Source: Diospyros lotus (taxonomy: Eukaryota; Streptophyta; Magnoliopsida; Ericales; Ebenaceae). From it: a stretch of 64,000 nt of DNA. Made by a program: the position numbers and the translations under genes. This document shows, one piece after another, positions 1 to 12,084 of this stretch (its first letter is position 1; each line of letters begins with the position of its first letter). The stretch spans positions 30,785,310 to 30,849,309 of the forward strand of contig NC_068352.1 of NCBI RefSeq assembly GCF_014633365.1. Reading direction: 5' to 3'. The notes under the pieces were generated by a model, which saw nothing but the letters and a program-made list of their open reading frames with translations, was not told the DNA's origin and searched no databases.

Positions 1-357
1 CATGCATGATACAAGAATCATCATATTTAATAGTAGTCAATGTACTCATTAATGTACCAACAAGAGATTTATCAACAATGGGAACGTTCTTCCACAAATT
101 TCATAAATTCTTTAACATTTTTACTTTTGAGAAGAGCCAACGTTACGTTGTATGTAATTGTTATTCGTATAAAGATCAGGCATAATTTGTTCAACATCTC
201 CCATACTTTTATATAAATCCCTCTGATCATCGGGGATTACATAAGTGAGATCATCAAGTTTTTCAATTGAGAGTGCCAAGTCAAAATTTATAACACTTAA
301 GTAAAACTAAACTTGTTCACTCCAATGGGAAAAATTTAATCCATTACAAAAGGAAAC
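1..357 (-). pseudogene. copia gag N-terminal remnant (cut by window edge)
   Basis: Translating the minus strand from about 357 gives a gag-like start (FCNGLNFSHWSEQV, stop, FYLSVINFDLALSIEKLDDL), and after a frameshift near 150 the pieces KNVKEFMKFVEERS and DKSLVGTLMSTLTTIKYDD. This order matches the N-terminal half of plant copia gag proteins (UBN2-type), where a GLNFxxWxEQ segment is followed by DLALRxxxP and then KSLxGTLMxxLTTMKxD. At least one stop and one frameshift break it. The fragment runs off the left edge, so the rest of the element, if any, lies outside. No LTR is visible to its right. Identification rests on motif order only. Confidence 0.7.
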
Positions 358-2302
358 AGATGATGCATGTGAATGCATTAAAATATGTATAAATAATACA
401 AATAAAATTGGAATACTTGTACATATGTTTTGAAAATTTTACATAATTTCAAATCCAAATATTCATCATAATTAGGTACATCAAAGTTTTCTTTTGGGTG
501 ATACTAAGATGTACAAAATAAAATAATAATTGATAATTAAATATGCACTAATTAATTAGATCTATTTGCTATCTTTAGGTATGCAAAATAAAACTAAAAA
601 AACATACTAATTATCACATTTATGTTTGACAATTATAAGAATAGATAATTAACCTTTGGACTAATCCTAAATAATCTTATAATATAAACTTCAATTTACC
701 TACAAACAAATATTATGGCTAAATTTTATATCAGCATCAAACATAAGATTTATAGGTAATTAAAAATAATTTATAATTCAAAATTTATTTATTTTAAAAT
801 TTGACCACTTTAGTGACTAACAAAATTTTCTTAATATAAAATTTAAGTTATTAATTATTATTATTATTATTATTATTATTCATAATTTCCTTTTTTTAAT
901 GCCAAATCTGTTATTTTGGGTCTGGGTCTGGATCGTAAATCAATCCAGATATACTAACCAGACCCGTGGGTCATTGCAAGCTATAATGGGTTAGACCTGG
1001 GCTATGGATCTGTTCTGGATGCTGGTCCAGATCCACGTAAGTCCAAAACCCCTTTCAGTGGGTCGGGTAACCCGACCCAATACGCCCACTTAGAATTGCC
1101 CATCTTCTTCTTCAGCCATGTAGGGTTTCTACTTAAACCCGCTGCAGCCGCCGCCTGTTCCCTCCTCCTCCTTCGTCTTCCCCTTTCACCGCAAGCCTTT
1201 CATCGCCGGCGGCCAACCTTAATAACAATAAACAATCATGCCCGCCAAAAAACTCATGTAAATTACAAAATATAATAAATTAACGGTTGATGATGAAATT
1301 TCAGAATTTGATTTCTCACCCTTCGTACCAACCTTAATAATAGACATTAAAATATTATTATATTTATTTTTCTATGTTAGATAGAAAAAATACCAAACCT
1401 TGATTTATAATAATAAAAATAATTTCTTGTCAACACTCTTTTAGGAGTTATCCATATTTTTTAAATCAAATATAATTTTAAAATAATCAATTATTTTATT
1501 AAATTTTTTGATTATTTTCTCAAATTAATACTATTATATTTGATATTTAATTTAATTATTTTATCAGATAGACGCATCATGTCTAATAAAATATTTATAT
1601 CCATTATCTTGTAATATATTAAATATTTTTTTTAATTATCATGTGAGTCAAAAAATAATTCTTATAAGAAGAAGGCCAATCAATGCAAGCGACTAAGGTT
1701 TAGCTCAATGGACAAATACGAAAAAAGTGTTGAAAAGTTTAAAAAGTGACTTCCTTTTTAAGTTGGAAAGTCACTTTTCGAAAATCTTTCATGTTTTAGC
1801 ATTTCATTTTTCATTGATCGGAAAGTCATTTTTATGAAAACAAGAAAAATGTCTCCTCCCAAACAAACGAAACCTCAATCGCATTGATGTATATGCAGAT
1901 CTAGAAGTAAATTTTAGATAAATAATTATAAAAAAAATTTAACCATTCTAATAAATATCAAAAAGTATGAAAAAGGAGGAGAAAAACATAATTGTTGATA
2001 GGGTATTTGGTAACTACAATTACAATTCACTAATTATCATTAGCAAAATTTCTTTTAATTTCAATTTTACACATGATATCCAGGCTAGGGCTGTTGGAAT
2101 CCTTTGGGTTCCTTTCCTTTCTTATGAGTTGTGAAGATGGAAAGAGAAGGGACATTCATTTCTTTTTTTTTCTTTTTTCTATTTTCTATTTTCCCACAAC
2201 CCAATTACCCAAATATTCGTTTGCATTCGTAATTATGGAATTAAAAAGAAAATCTTGAGATGTTAAACGCGGTCTCAATTTTTGTTTCATATCAAATATG
2301 AT
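358..2302. other. AT-rich intergenic DNA
   Basis: No convincing coding sequence. There is an (ATT)n run at about 857-879. A more GC-balanced patch at about 900-1240 carries repeated GGGTC/GACCC words and then a pyrimidine- and GCC-rich stretch near 1140-1225. That patch resembles the leader of copia element B near 31140-31260 in composition and word use, so it may be an old retroelement leader or a gene 5' region; neither can be shown. Confidence 0.5.
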
Positions 2303-2321
2303 ATCATATTTGTTACTCTTT

Positions 2322-2484
2322 GCATATCTTTTTTTGTAGGGTCCCTCGCCACTCAATCCCATAATTTCGATAAGAAAGATAAATTTGAGTCTGATTTACA
2401 GTAGCTGCACAGAGAATGAATTCGAACCTGAAAACCCAAGTCGCCCACCACTTCTTGTTGACCACTGAGACAATCTCATAAGAC
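2322..2484 (-). mobile_element. tRNA-derived SINE, copy 1 of a tandem pair
   Basis: On the minus strand there is a pol III A-box-like segment GTCTCAGTGGTCAACAAG (2454-2471) followed by a B-box GGTTCGAATTC (2418-2428), the internal promoter layout of tRNA-derived SINEs. The body is flanked by the direct repeat ATCATATTTGTTACTCTTT at 2303-2321 and 2485-2503, a long target-site duplication typical of LINE-type priming. The 3' part shares a GGGATTGAGTGG...GAGGGACCC pattern with the copies at 2504-2687 and 39918-40195. Confidence 0.75.
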
Positions 2485-2503
2485 ATCATATTTGTTACTC
2501 TTT

Positions 2504-2687
2504 AAAAGATAAAATCCCTCACTTTAAGGGCTCCCTCCCCACCGGCCCTACAGAGAGAGAGGATGTAAATCACAAAACCCAGCGACCAAGGATTGAACAT
2601 GAGACCCCTCACCGACTATATAGTGGTTATAGTTCAAGAATCTTCAATCGTGTTCGCCCCCAACTGCTGGGCTATGCCCGCGGAGGC
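2504..2687 (-). mobile_element. tRNA-derived SINE, copy 2 of a tandem pair
   Basis: Minus strand: A-box-like TAGCCCAGCAGTTGG (2660-2674) and B-box-like GTTCAATCCTTGG (2586-2598). A third copy of the flanking repeat (ATCATATTTGTTACTCTT, 2688-2705) follows, so this SINE uses the same target duplication as its neighbour. The tail (TAGGGCCGGTGGGG, then GAGGGATTTTATCTTTT) matches the SINE at 39918-40195, so I assign both to one family. Confidence 0.75.
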
Positions 2688-2705
2688 ATCATATTTGTTA
2701 CTCTT

Positions 2706-2844
2706 CGTAATAGGTTATACGGTTCAAATTGAAAGTAATTTTTTATTTCACTTAAACTTTATACATCTAAATAGTATTGTGTATTCATAAATATTTATTA
2801 CTATTAAAGTAAGTCATTTTTTGTGTGTGTGTGGTGATTTATAG
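2706..2844. other. short AT-rich spacer
   Basis: Nothing recognisable apart from a short (GT)n run near 2822-2833. Confidence 0.4.
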
Positions 2845-3131
2845 ATTTTTAAAATTTTAAATTATTTATTATTTAATGATTATTATTTTATTAATTAACT
2901 ATATATATGCACATTCTTTGAATCTGGATAGATGCATATACTGAATCTATCTAATTTAGGCTAAATCTAACATCTTATTTGATAAGTATTTTATTTTTCT
3001 AATTTTGTAGTAAGTTTTGAAGTTTTAAAATTTAAAATTATTTATAATTTAATCATTATTATTTTATTAATTAACTATATATACATTCTTTGAATGTAGG
3101 TAGGTACATACATTGAATCTATCTAATTTAA
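2845..3131. repeat. local tandem duplication, two units of about 115 bp
   Basis: The segment at about 2845-2960 recurs at about 3017-3131 in the same orientation, with the shared order TTATTTAAT..TTATTATTTTATTAATTAACTATATATA, then CATTCTTTGAAT, then TGAATCTATCTAATTTA. The period is about 170 bp. No coding content. Likely an old local duplication or slippage product. Confidence 0.65.
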
Positions 3132-3897
3132 AACAATAATAGTACTATACTAAAAACTAATTACAAAAAAAGAAAAAAAAACACACACACACATAACTAT
3201 AACTATACTAGTTCATTTTATCTCTATTAAAGCTTTTTTTTCAATTAAAATTATATTATTTATTTTCATAAACATAATTCAAATCTTACACAAAAAAAAA
3301 ATCGAACAGATTATTCAATTATGATATTAAAATTTAAAAACATATATATTATATAAAAAAATATCAAACAATAAAAATAAAATAACAGAAAATATTTCAC
3401 ACTAATCTACAAAGCTAACAAAAATTTATTCTAAAAAAAATTAAAATTAATACCAACAATATTTACAAAAAAAATATAACTCAAATATCAATATTTTATA
3501 TTTACAAGAAAAAATGACATCGCGCGGAATAAGGCGTAGTTATATCTGCATCTGAACTTGGAGATGTAAATTTACAGAACAGGACTTCTAGTTAAACATT
3601 CAAAACTATAATTCAAATATCCTATTTTTACTGTGAATATGTTGGAAGAAGGAAAGTGATGCTGGGCTCAGCTCAACAATAGAGCCATGCACTGCTCATA
3701 AGATGGTTGTCTTTGTGTGCAGTTCTCATTATTTATATTTTTTTAATTTTAATTAAAAAAATAAATTATAAGTGTAAGACTTTATCTTATTGCGTAGAAC
3801 AAAAATCAAATTCACGATCTATCATTACAAATTTAGCATATCACTTATCTGACCGTTCGACTTATATCTCAAGAATTATTCATTTCTTTTTCTATAA
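3132..3897. other. AT-rich intergenic DNA
   Basis: Poly(A) and AT-rich tracts with a short (AC)n run near 3181-3194. No open frame with a recognisable product and no repeat termini seen. Confidence 0.45.
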
Positions 3898-4050
3898 GTT
3901 GTAAAGATGGAAGGAAAAGGGACAACCAATTATCCAAATATTCATTTACATCCATAATTATAGAATAAAAAAGAAAATCTTTAGAAGATGTTAAACTCCT
4001 GTCTCAAATTTTCTTTTATATCAAATATGATATTGTATTCATTATTCTTT
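3898..4050 (+). repeat. diverged copy of 2120-2320
   Basis: The order GTTGTAAAGATGGAAGG, CCAAATATTCATTTACATCC, AAAAAGAAAATCTTTAG, GATGTTAAACTCC and ATATCAAATATGATAT repeats that at about 2120-2320 in the same orientation. This copy lacks the two SINEs that follow the first copy, so the duplication either predates the SINE insertions or ended before their site. Non-coding. Confidence 0.65.
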
Positions 4051-4369
4051 AAATTAAAGGAAAAAAATATAAATAAATAAATCATAATCAGATGAACAAC
4101 ATGTTTCAGATAGAATATATTTTTAAGTGGATAAAATACAGCAAAAATAATATATAATTTTTATTAAATATATTATATTTTTATATTATAAAATATAATA
4201 ATTAAAATGTTCAAACGTACAAAAATACCATGATTTATGGGTGCCATTGATATCTTTATTTTCGGAAGAAGAAAAAACCAATGATTGGGGTGGCTGCGTT
4301 ACAATGCAATGACCATGAAACATGCTGCCAAGTTGTCCCATCACAGTGAAACTCTTGGCGCTTCTTCTG

Positions 4370-4440
4370 AACTCTCTCTCTCTCTCTCTCTCTCTATCTG
4401 TTTCAGCTCGTACAATTACTCGCACATTTTGATTTTCTGG

Positions 4441-4470
<30 letters not shown>
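4370..4470 (+). repeat. two (CT)n microsatellite runs
   Basis: Runs of CT at about 4373-4396 and 4441-4468 lie roughly 370-460 bp upstream of the GLR start codon. CT-rich tracts are common in plant 5' regions, so this may be part of the former promoter of the GLR gene. That role is inference. Confidence 0.75.
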
Positions 4471-4471
<1 letters not shown>

Positions 4472-4833
4472 ATGATAATCTGATTTTTTTTTTTCTATGG
4501 AAATGGCTTCAATGAAACAGCAACCCAATCGTCTTTCGGTGCTCGAATTTCTCCACGTTGTTGTATTCTTTTCCCTGCATTAATTTCCTCGCCCAGCAAA
4601 GAAAACTTTCGTCCCCATCATGCTGTTCTGGCTGCTTGACTTCATCCCACTCTCAGACTGTTCCTCTTCTGTGGCGGCAATAGTTTCCTGGAAAATCCCC
4701 AACCCACAGATGAAACCCACCATTCTCGCTGGTTCTCAAATACTCTCCCTCCTCTGTATATTTTGTGGGTAAGGCCAAAAGCCATGCAGAAAAGACAAGC
4801 TTTGGATGTGTTTTCTCTGTTTCAGGCTCGACC

Positions 4834-5085
4834 ATGAAGATCACGCCACTTTCCCTTTTGGTGCCGATCCTTCTTGGTCGCTCCGTGTGCTGTCAAAGGC
4901 CTGCAGTTGTAAATGTCGGTGCGATTTCAGTTTCGATTCGGTGATTGGGAGAGCTGCGAAGGAGTCCATGGAAGCCGCGGCCTCTGATATCAACTAGGAG
5001 CCGAGCGTTCTCAATGGGACTAACTACTAAGCCCAATCTGATCGTGGAGGATGTAAGTTGCAGCGTTTTCATGGGGGCAAATAGA
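4834..5085 (+). pseudogene. GLR (glutamate receptor-like channel) pseudogene, first coding exon
   Basis: The start is taken at the ATG at 4834: MKITPLSLLVPILLGRSV is a short hydrophobic leader resembling a signal peptide, followed by CCQRPAVVNVGAIS. After a +1 shift the text continues FSFDSVIGRAAKESMEAAASD, and after another shift KPNLIVEDVSCSVFMGA. This is the conserved order at the N-terminus of plant GLR3-type proteins (RPxVVNxGAI, FDSVIGRxAKxAxExAVxDVN, NCSxFLGxxEA), the start of the extracellular ligand-binding ANF receptor domain. A stop lies after SDIN and two frameshifts break it. A GTAACT at 5086 could be a former donor. A GTAAGG (4769) and a TTTCAG (4820-4825) just upstream could be a 5' UTR intron, but 57 bp is short for a plant intron. 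Remaining exons lie at 22.5-23.9 and 32.6-33.5 kb, same strand. Confidence 0.85.
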
Positions 5086-5297
5086 GGTAACTTCAATTTC
5101 CTTTGTGAACTCGCATCCACTGTCATCGGGGTGTGCATTTGGTGAACTCACTAAACACATCTATTCACGTAGAAATTATGCACACCAAAGTATGTATATA
5201 GATATCTCTGTGGGTTCAGCCCTAGACATGTTTGATTGATGGTCCTAGTGCAAAAGGACAAAATAAAAGAAAAAAAATTAATTAAATAATTAATTGA

Positions 5298-5486
5298 TCA
5301 ACTTAAATGAATAGAATGAGAAAAAGGCGCTTGAAATCCTTGCCGCCCAAATGACCACAAAGGTCCGCGGCCACAGCTTACGCCGTAAGCCATGGGCCGT
5401 GGTCGGGTCGTTCCGCGGTCGTAAAGGATCCGCAACACCAAATCCTCACGGCCCTTTGATCCATCGAGGCGTGCAAGAAGATTCAA
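5298..5486. other. isolated GC-rich island with small palindromes
   Basis: About 190 bp of much higher GC than its surroundings, containing CTTACGCCGTAAG and pieces such as CCGCGGCCAC/GTGG that can fold back. An open frame of 62 codons exists on the minus strand but has no recognisable motif. It lies in sequence separating GLR exons, so it may be part of another insertion whose ends I cannot see. Confidence 0.4.
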
Positions 5487-6440
5487 TTTACCACTGATGT
5501 ATTTTTTCGAATACGAGGAGACCTATGCTTTACTTTAAATTTGATAACTTTGACAGTTAAAATTTTTTTCAAAAAAGAGATAAATAATTATTCATAAAAA
5601 ATTCTATCCCAAAAAGGGTAAAGTAAACATATCAATAATAGATATATGTCATCCATAACAATTTTAATTTCAGTCAAATTAAAAATAATCAAGATTGGTG
5701 TTATTTACAAGAATCATAATCTTGAACTATTTTGAATTACTCCATATTATAGACAGATATTCATTTAAAAAAGATATGTCTATGATACTGGTGAAGTACT
5801 GAGATTGTCCTAGATGTGAGCATGTATTTTGATTTATCGTTATTCATTGCTCTGTAAGTTGGTTTTGGGTTTTTTTTTTATTTCTTTCATTGCAATAGTT
5901 TTTGTAAATCTATTGTCTATTATTTGTGTTTATTATTTCTATATGTATTGTGTGTGTATTTTTGTTTCATCGATTCTGTTCGAGTATCCTCGAATCTTGA
6001 TACTGTTGTGATTTGGTTGTGTGTTTTATTTCACAGATATTAACAACTATGATGGCGAATGAGGCTTGTATAAGATTGTATCCATCTACATGTGGGTAGC
6101 TTGCAGTAGTAAACCAACCACCCTAATTTGTATATTTGTCAACAAGTAAATCGGCCTGACGCTAAGAAGTGGTCCACAAGAAGTGGTCCACAAGGTTCAA
6201 GATGAAACCAACTACCCCACTTTAATGACAGGAGAAGGGAAAATTCCGAATCCATCCATCAGTAGATCTTCCATTGACAGAAAAGGTTATCAATTTGCTG
6301 TATTTCTCCACTAAAGCAAAATCCAAATCTCGAAACTATTATCCCGAAAGTTTGACAAACAGTGGCTCCTTGGGAAAGCACATTTCACTCTTTAACATAC
6401 AAGAATTAATTAATTTTCGCTCGTGTAATCTTATTGCCAT
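5487..6440. other. AT-rich DNA between GLR exon 1 and element A
   Basis: No GLR homology found in any frame. A small direct repeat of AAGAAGTGGTCCAC occurs twice at about 6166-6193. The first missing part of the GLR extracellular domain should have lain in or beyond this segment. Confidence 0.4.
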
Positions 6441-6445
6441 CAAGG

Positions 6446-6788
6446 TGTTGGGAAATTCAGGCAGTTTTTCCCAAAATTAAAAGCACCAAAATAATACTCG
6501 ACAAAAATTATTGAATATAAAAATAAACAGAACACCAAAACATTAACGAGGTTCAACTAATATGGCTTACGTCCTCGAGCACCATCAAATCTTCACTAAT
6601 ATCAAAGAAAGAAAATATAAAGTGTGTAACAAGAGAATACACACACAAATGAGGGATACAAGTGCAATAAATGCAAACTTGTTGGGATGCAAATAACAAA
6701 AGGGGAGGGGGCATTAAATAATGCCAAAGGAGACCTCCCTCCCACTACCCAACCGATGTGGGATATGTGAGGGAGCCAAAAGCCAACA
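6446..6788 (-). repeat. LTR (3') of copia element A
   Basis: 343 bp, TGTTGGGAAA...AAAGCCAACA on the plus strand. The adjoining inner sequence at 6789-6803 reads, on the minus strand, as a purine-rich tract (CCAAGGTGGAGATT) ending at the LTR, the polypurine tract that primes plus-strand synthesis. That fixes this as the 3' LTR of a minus-strand element. Confidence 0.93.
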
Positions 6789-6929
6789 AATCTCCACCTT
6801 GGCGAATCTCCCAAATCCCAACCAAAATCCTTAATAATCTCTTCAAAGAAACAATCATCAGTAGGTGTCTTCAATTACGCTATGAAGCGCCAACTTCAAA
6901 TACAAAGGATATAAATCAAGTCCAACCAA

Positions 6930-9900
6930 TATTGGAACTTGATTGCTATCACAACCTTAGTCATCATATCAGCAAGATTTTCAGCAGTTGGGATCTTCTG
7001 AATCTGTATCTCTCATTCTTCCAGAATTTCCTGTACAAAATGATATCTTACATCGATGTGCTTCGTCCTTGCATGATAAACTTGGTTCTTTGCTAAATGA
7101 ATAGCACTCTGACTGTCACAATGTACCTTGATGTACTTATGACCAATTCCCAATTCATCAAGCAATCCATAAAGCCAAATTACTTCTTTCATAGCCTCTG
7201 TAACTGCCATGTACTCCGCTTCTGTGGTAAACGGAGCAACTGTAGATTGTAAGGTAGACTTCCAACTGACCGGTGCCTTTGCTAACGTGAACACATGACC
7301 AGTCGTAGACCGATGTTTATCCATATCACCGGCATAGTCGAAATCACAATAACCAACTATGCAATTATCCATTTTCTCATCCCGCTCAAATACTAAGCCA
7401 ACATCTACGGTGTTCAGAATATACCGTAGAATCCATTTCACAGCTTGCCAATGTTTCTTTCCAGGATCATGCATATACCTGCTCACAACTCCAACTGCCT
7501 GTGAAATATCGGGCCTTGTACACACCATAACATACATCAAGCTACCAACAACTTTTGCATACGGAACCTTTGACATATACTCCTGTTCCGCAGCACTCTT
7601 CGGAGATAAAGATGCACTAAGTTTGAAATGAGGAGCTAACAGGGTACTCACAGGTTTTGACTTTTCATTCGTGCCAAAATGTTGTAGTACTTTCTTCAGA
7701 TATGATCTCTGAGTCAAACAAAACCTTCATCTTTTCCTGTCTCTTATTATCTCCATGCCAAGAATCTTCTTAGCTTCACCTAAATCTTTCATTTTGAACT
7801 CCTTATTCAACTGAGCCTTTAGTTTTTCAATTTCTCCACTATTCTTGGAAGCTATCAGCATATCATCAACATATAGGAGAAGATAAATAAAAGATCCATC
7901 TTGTAGCTTGCGCAAATACACACAATGATCATATTTGCTTTTTGTGTACCTCTGTTCCAACATAAACTTGTCAAATCGCTTGTACCACTGCCTCGGAGAT
8001 TGCTTCAATCCATATAACGATTTGTTTAGTTTGCAAACCCAACTTTCTTTACCAGCAACTCTGAATCCTTCTGGCTGAGTCATATAGATTTCCTCTTCCA
8101 AGTCACCGTGTAGAAATGTAGTTTTTACATCCATTTGAACTAGTTTCAAATTCAATTGCGCTACTAAGGCCAACAAAATTCTAATGGAAGAATGTTTCAC
8201 AACTGGAGAAAACACTTCATTATAATCAATACCTTCCGTCTAAGCGTAGCCTTTATCCACCAACCTTGCCTTGTAGCGAACATCATTCTTGTCAGGAAAT
8301 TCATCTTTCTTTGCATATACCCATTTGCATCCAATTACTTTCTTTCCCTTCGATAAGCTGGCCAGCCTCCATGTCTCATTTTTCTTAAGGGACTGCATTT
8401 CTTCATTCATAGCTTTCCTCCACTTTTCATTTTCTAAACTTTGGATAGCTTCATTGTAAGTGGCATGAACTTCATCATTTACAATTGGAGATGCATAGGC
8501 CACCAAATCGACAAATCGAGCAGATTTTCGAATCTCTTTCCGTGGCCTTCCTGTTTTTATTGATTATTGTTGCTGTAGAGGTTCTTGGGTTGGAGCCTCT
8601 TCTTCATCTGACGACTCCTCTGCCGCAAGAGTGTCTCCACCTGATTTGATACTTACTGCTGGGTCAATTCTTCTTTCAAATTCCACCTGTTTTGGAGTAT
8701 TCTCCACCTGCTGTGGAGCATCATCAAATTGCTGCACAACTTCATTTGTTACCTTTTCCAACATGGCAAATTCATCAAAGGTAACATCCCTACTAAAGAT
8801 TATCTTCTTCGATTCCGGACGCTAGAGCCAATAGCCCTTTATTCCAGAAGTGATCCCCATGAACAAAGCTTTCTTTGCTCTTGGATCCAACTTGGATTCC
8901 TTAACATGATAGTATACTGTGGAACCAAAACCATATAAGGAATTATAATCATTAGCAAGTTTTCTAGACCATACCTCGAAAGGTATTTTTCCACAAATAG
9001 CAGTTGATGGCAACCGGTTAATGAGATGACTCGCATATGTCACAATCTCAGCCCAAAATTGTTTGCCCAACCCAGCATTGGACAACATACACCGAACTTT
9101 CTCCGGCAACATTCGGTTCATGCGTTCTGCCACCCTATTCTGTTGTGGTGTATCTCTAATTATAAAGTGTCGAACAATACCTTCATCTTGACAGACCTTA
9201 TCAAATGGATCATTTCTATACTCACCACCATTATTTGTTCTGAGTCATTTGATCCTTCTTCCAGTATGAGTTTCCACCATATTTTTCCATTTAAGGAAAC
9301 ATCCCAACACTTCATCCTTTTTCTTCAAAGAATACACCCATACTCTTCAGGAATAATCATCAACAAAGGTTACATAGTAGTGTTTACCTCCCATAAATGC
9401 TGTCTTGGATGGTCTCCACACATATGAGTGAACATAATCCAGAATACCTTTGGTATCATGGATTGCAGTGCCAAACTTCACTCTCGTCTGCTTCCCCTTG
9501 ATACAGTGCTCACAAAAGTCTAATTTGCAGGTCTTGACGCCTTTCAATAATCCTTGCTTGGCTAAAATTCGCAAAGATTTTTCACCTGCATGTCCCAAAC
9601 GCATATGCCACAGTTTGGTTACTTCTGTATCCCTGTCATCATCTGAAGCTACTGCTGTTATTGTCCCAATAACTGCATTACCCTGATAGTAATACAAGTT
9701 ATTCTTCTTTCGTATACCTTTCAACATTACAAGTGCGCCAGAGAACACCTTCATAACTCCATTTTCTACAGTTACCTTCAATCACTTAGACTCCAATGTT
9801 CCCATAGAAATGAGATTTTTTGTCAAACTCGACACATATCTTACATCTGTCAGTATTCTAGTTGATTCATCATGATTCCTCAAATGGATTGTGCCAATTC

Positions 9901-10337
9901 TGGTTGTTTCACAAGGTGTGTCGTTTGCTGTGTAAACAACTCCTCCATCAAGTTCTTGAAATTCAGAGAACCAGTCCCGATTGGGACACATATGGTGGGT
10001 GCAACCCGAATCCAAAAGCCAAGCACCAGAATAGCTTGTTGAAGATGTAAGAACTAATGAAAGGTCTGAATTCTCATCATTAACATCAGCGACATTTGAG
10101 ACGGCTTTCCCTTTGTCAGATTTGCCCTTAGCTTTAAATTTTGGGCAGTCCTTCTTCCAGTGGCTTTTCTCCCGACAAAAGGCACACTCATCTTTGTTCA
10201 GTCTGGGTTTCGAACTGGACCTCCCTCTCCTTCATTTCTTTTGGCTTTGGGAATGGCATCTTACAATCAATTTTTCTGCTGCGCTATGCGTTATTTCCCA
10301 TTTATCTTTCCTTCTCAACTCATAGCTATACAAAGCA
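6930..10337 (-). pseudogene. degraded pol (and end of gag) of copia element A
   Basis: Read on the minus strand from 10337 downward: end of gag with a CCHC knuckle CAFCREKSHWKKDC (near 10190-10140); protease start MDSGCTHHMCPNRDWF (from 10015; DSG is the catalytic motif); GAG-pre-integrase with LWHMRLGH and CEHCIKGKQ (about 9680-9490); integrase core ending RVAERMNRMLPEKVRCM (near 9150-9090); reverse transcriptase with QMDVKTTFLHGDLEEEIY and the YVDDM active site (8215-7727); RNase H with CDFDYAGDMDKHRSTTG, EAEYMAVTEA and HCDSQSAIHLAKN (7717-7013). The tail IPTAENLADMMTKVV follows an in-frame stop near 7013. In-frame stops also lie near 9780, 9345, 8820, 8563 and 8239. Confidence 0.92.
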
Positions 10338-10342
10338 ACACA

Positions 10343-11838
10343 TGTTAGATATAAGCCCTTAAGACCAGTTCTAGTGACACAATAGGGCTTGATCTTGTAA
10401 TTCCTTAAACCTTATTTAATGGCAAGTTTTATGTTTAATTTAAATTGAAATATGATTTGAATTGAACATACAAATATCCTTTGGTATAATAAGGAATGGA
10501 TACCATTCTTAATTGTTAAGAATAGTCGAGACGGATAATCCACAATACGTTATACTATAAATATGTTCTTGGCCATAGAGTTCCTAACTTGGATAATTAG
10601 TAACTCGCAAAGGCCGGCACATCGTCTTTCTGCTTGTTCGGTATAAGATACCGAAAGACAATATTGATGGGTCTCGTACCACTCTGTATAAGATACAGAA
10701 GGAAGACGAGTGGGTGCTCATTATAGGAACGAGTTCACTGAACGAGACTATTAATATTGAATCACATGGATTTTATCTCACGGGTCAATGATTCAATATT
10801 AACTATGGATTTGCATTAGTCCTTAGACCTAAGATGACATGAATATCTGTGTGTTAGTGGATTCGGATATCAACGATATTATATGGTTATCTTAATCAGG
10901 GATAGCCATACATATCTATGTGCCTAGTTCAGTGACACACGAGGTATGTGTGCATCAGACATGGAATCTATCACCTCGAGATATATGAGGAGGATATCTT
11001 ATGTGATCCAGTAGTCACTTGACGATAAATTCTTGGCCGAGATAATATGACGACGGAATTTGGATTCCGTAGAGGTTGTGTAATATTAGTCAAGTGTGAT
11101 TATTGAATTTGGTCATATGACGAGATCGAGAGATTTGACTTGCTGACCGTGATCTCACATCTTGTCAGGATATAGTATGATAGAGGGACTGTATTGCAGG
11201 GCATCGTAGTGTAAGGTTCACATTCCCGCTTCACATTAAATTGGATAATCATGACATATTGCTAGATGTCACTCATGTTTTACATTATTAATCCTTGTTG
11301 CCAATTTAATTGTGAACCCAGAAAGTCCAACCCAATAGAAATCGTTTTAAAAGAAAAAAGGGGAAAATTTAGTAATTATGGAATTACTAAATTATAAGTG
11401 CAATTATTTAATAAATAAGAGTAATTAAATAAGTAATATGATTATTTATTTAATTATTAATTTGGATTGGGCTTTTTGCTAGCACCTAAAGCCCGGCCCA
11501 ATAGCACTTAGGGTTTTGGTTTTCTTGTCTATAAATATAACATAAAACCCATAATCCGATCAATCAAGTCGTTGGATCAAAAACGAAAATTTTAGAGAAA
11601 ATTTTCGTATCCCTTTTTCTCTCAAGTCTATTGAAGTCTTGACGGTTTCGGGTAGACCGACTCGGCATCTCACGCGTGGGAGATATCAGGCGGGTTATCA
11701 ACTACGAAATCAGATTTTGTTTTGAGATAACTTTTCATTTTGTGTCTTTGATTTAACCGTAAGATTTGAAAAACATGATACTAATAAAATCAAATTTTAT
11801 TTTTTTCGCTACGTATGATCAGATCATGTTTTCTAACA
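10343..11838 (+). repeat. 5' LTR of copia element I
   Basis: 1496 bp, TGTTAGATATAAG...TTTTCTAACA. A TATA-like TATAAATA at about 11530-11537 is followed about 100 bp on by the conserved GACGGTTTCGGG segment, so transcription would start in the last 300 bp of the LTR. Relative to the 3' LTR it carries about 20 extra bases near 10420-10440 and lacks an ATTAATAATTGATTAATTC-like stretch found near 18715-18730. Confidence 0.93.
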
Positions 11839-11839
11839 G

Positions 11840-11852
11840 TGGTATCAAAGCC
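11840..11852 (+). other. primer-binding site of element I (initiator tRNA-Met)
   Basis: TGGTATCAAAGCC starts one base after the LTR end CTAACA. It matches the complement of the initiator tRNA-Met 3' end (TGGTATCAGAGCC) except for one base. It primes minus-strand DNA synthesis and fixes the 5' LTR boundary. Confidence 0.9.
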
Positions 11853-12050
11853 ATCGTTTTTCAAATCTTTGATTTATGTGTTTGTCGGACATCAATTTTT
11901 GTGTTTTGAATCAAAAAAAATTTTGTGTATATATGATATACGTAAATAAATGTTGCTGAAAAACAAAACAAAAGTTTTTATTTAAACATAGATATGTTTG
12001 TTTAGAAGTTTTGTTGGAACGTATATAATATGTGTATGTATATGTATATG

Positions 12051-12084
<34 letters not shown>

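Noticed and set aside
4186..4515. Frames around the (CT)n tracts
   Set aside because: Encoded RE/SL dipeptide repeats come from the microsatellite, not a protein gene.
7359..7631. Plus-strand open frame over the element A RNase H
   Set aside because: Shadow of the minus-strand pol reading frame; no domain of its own.
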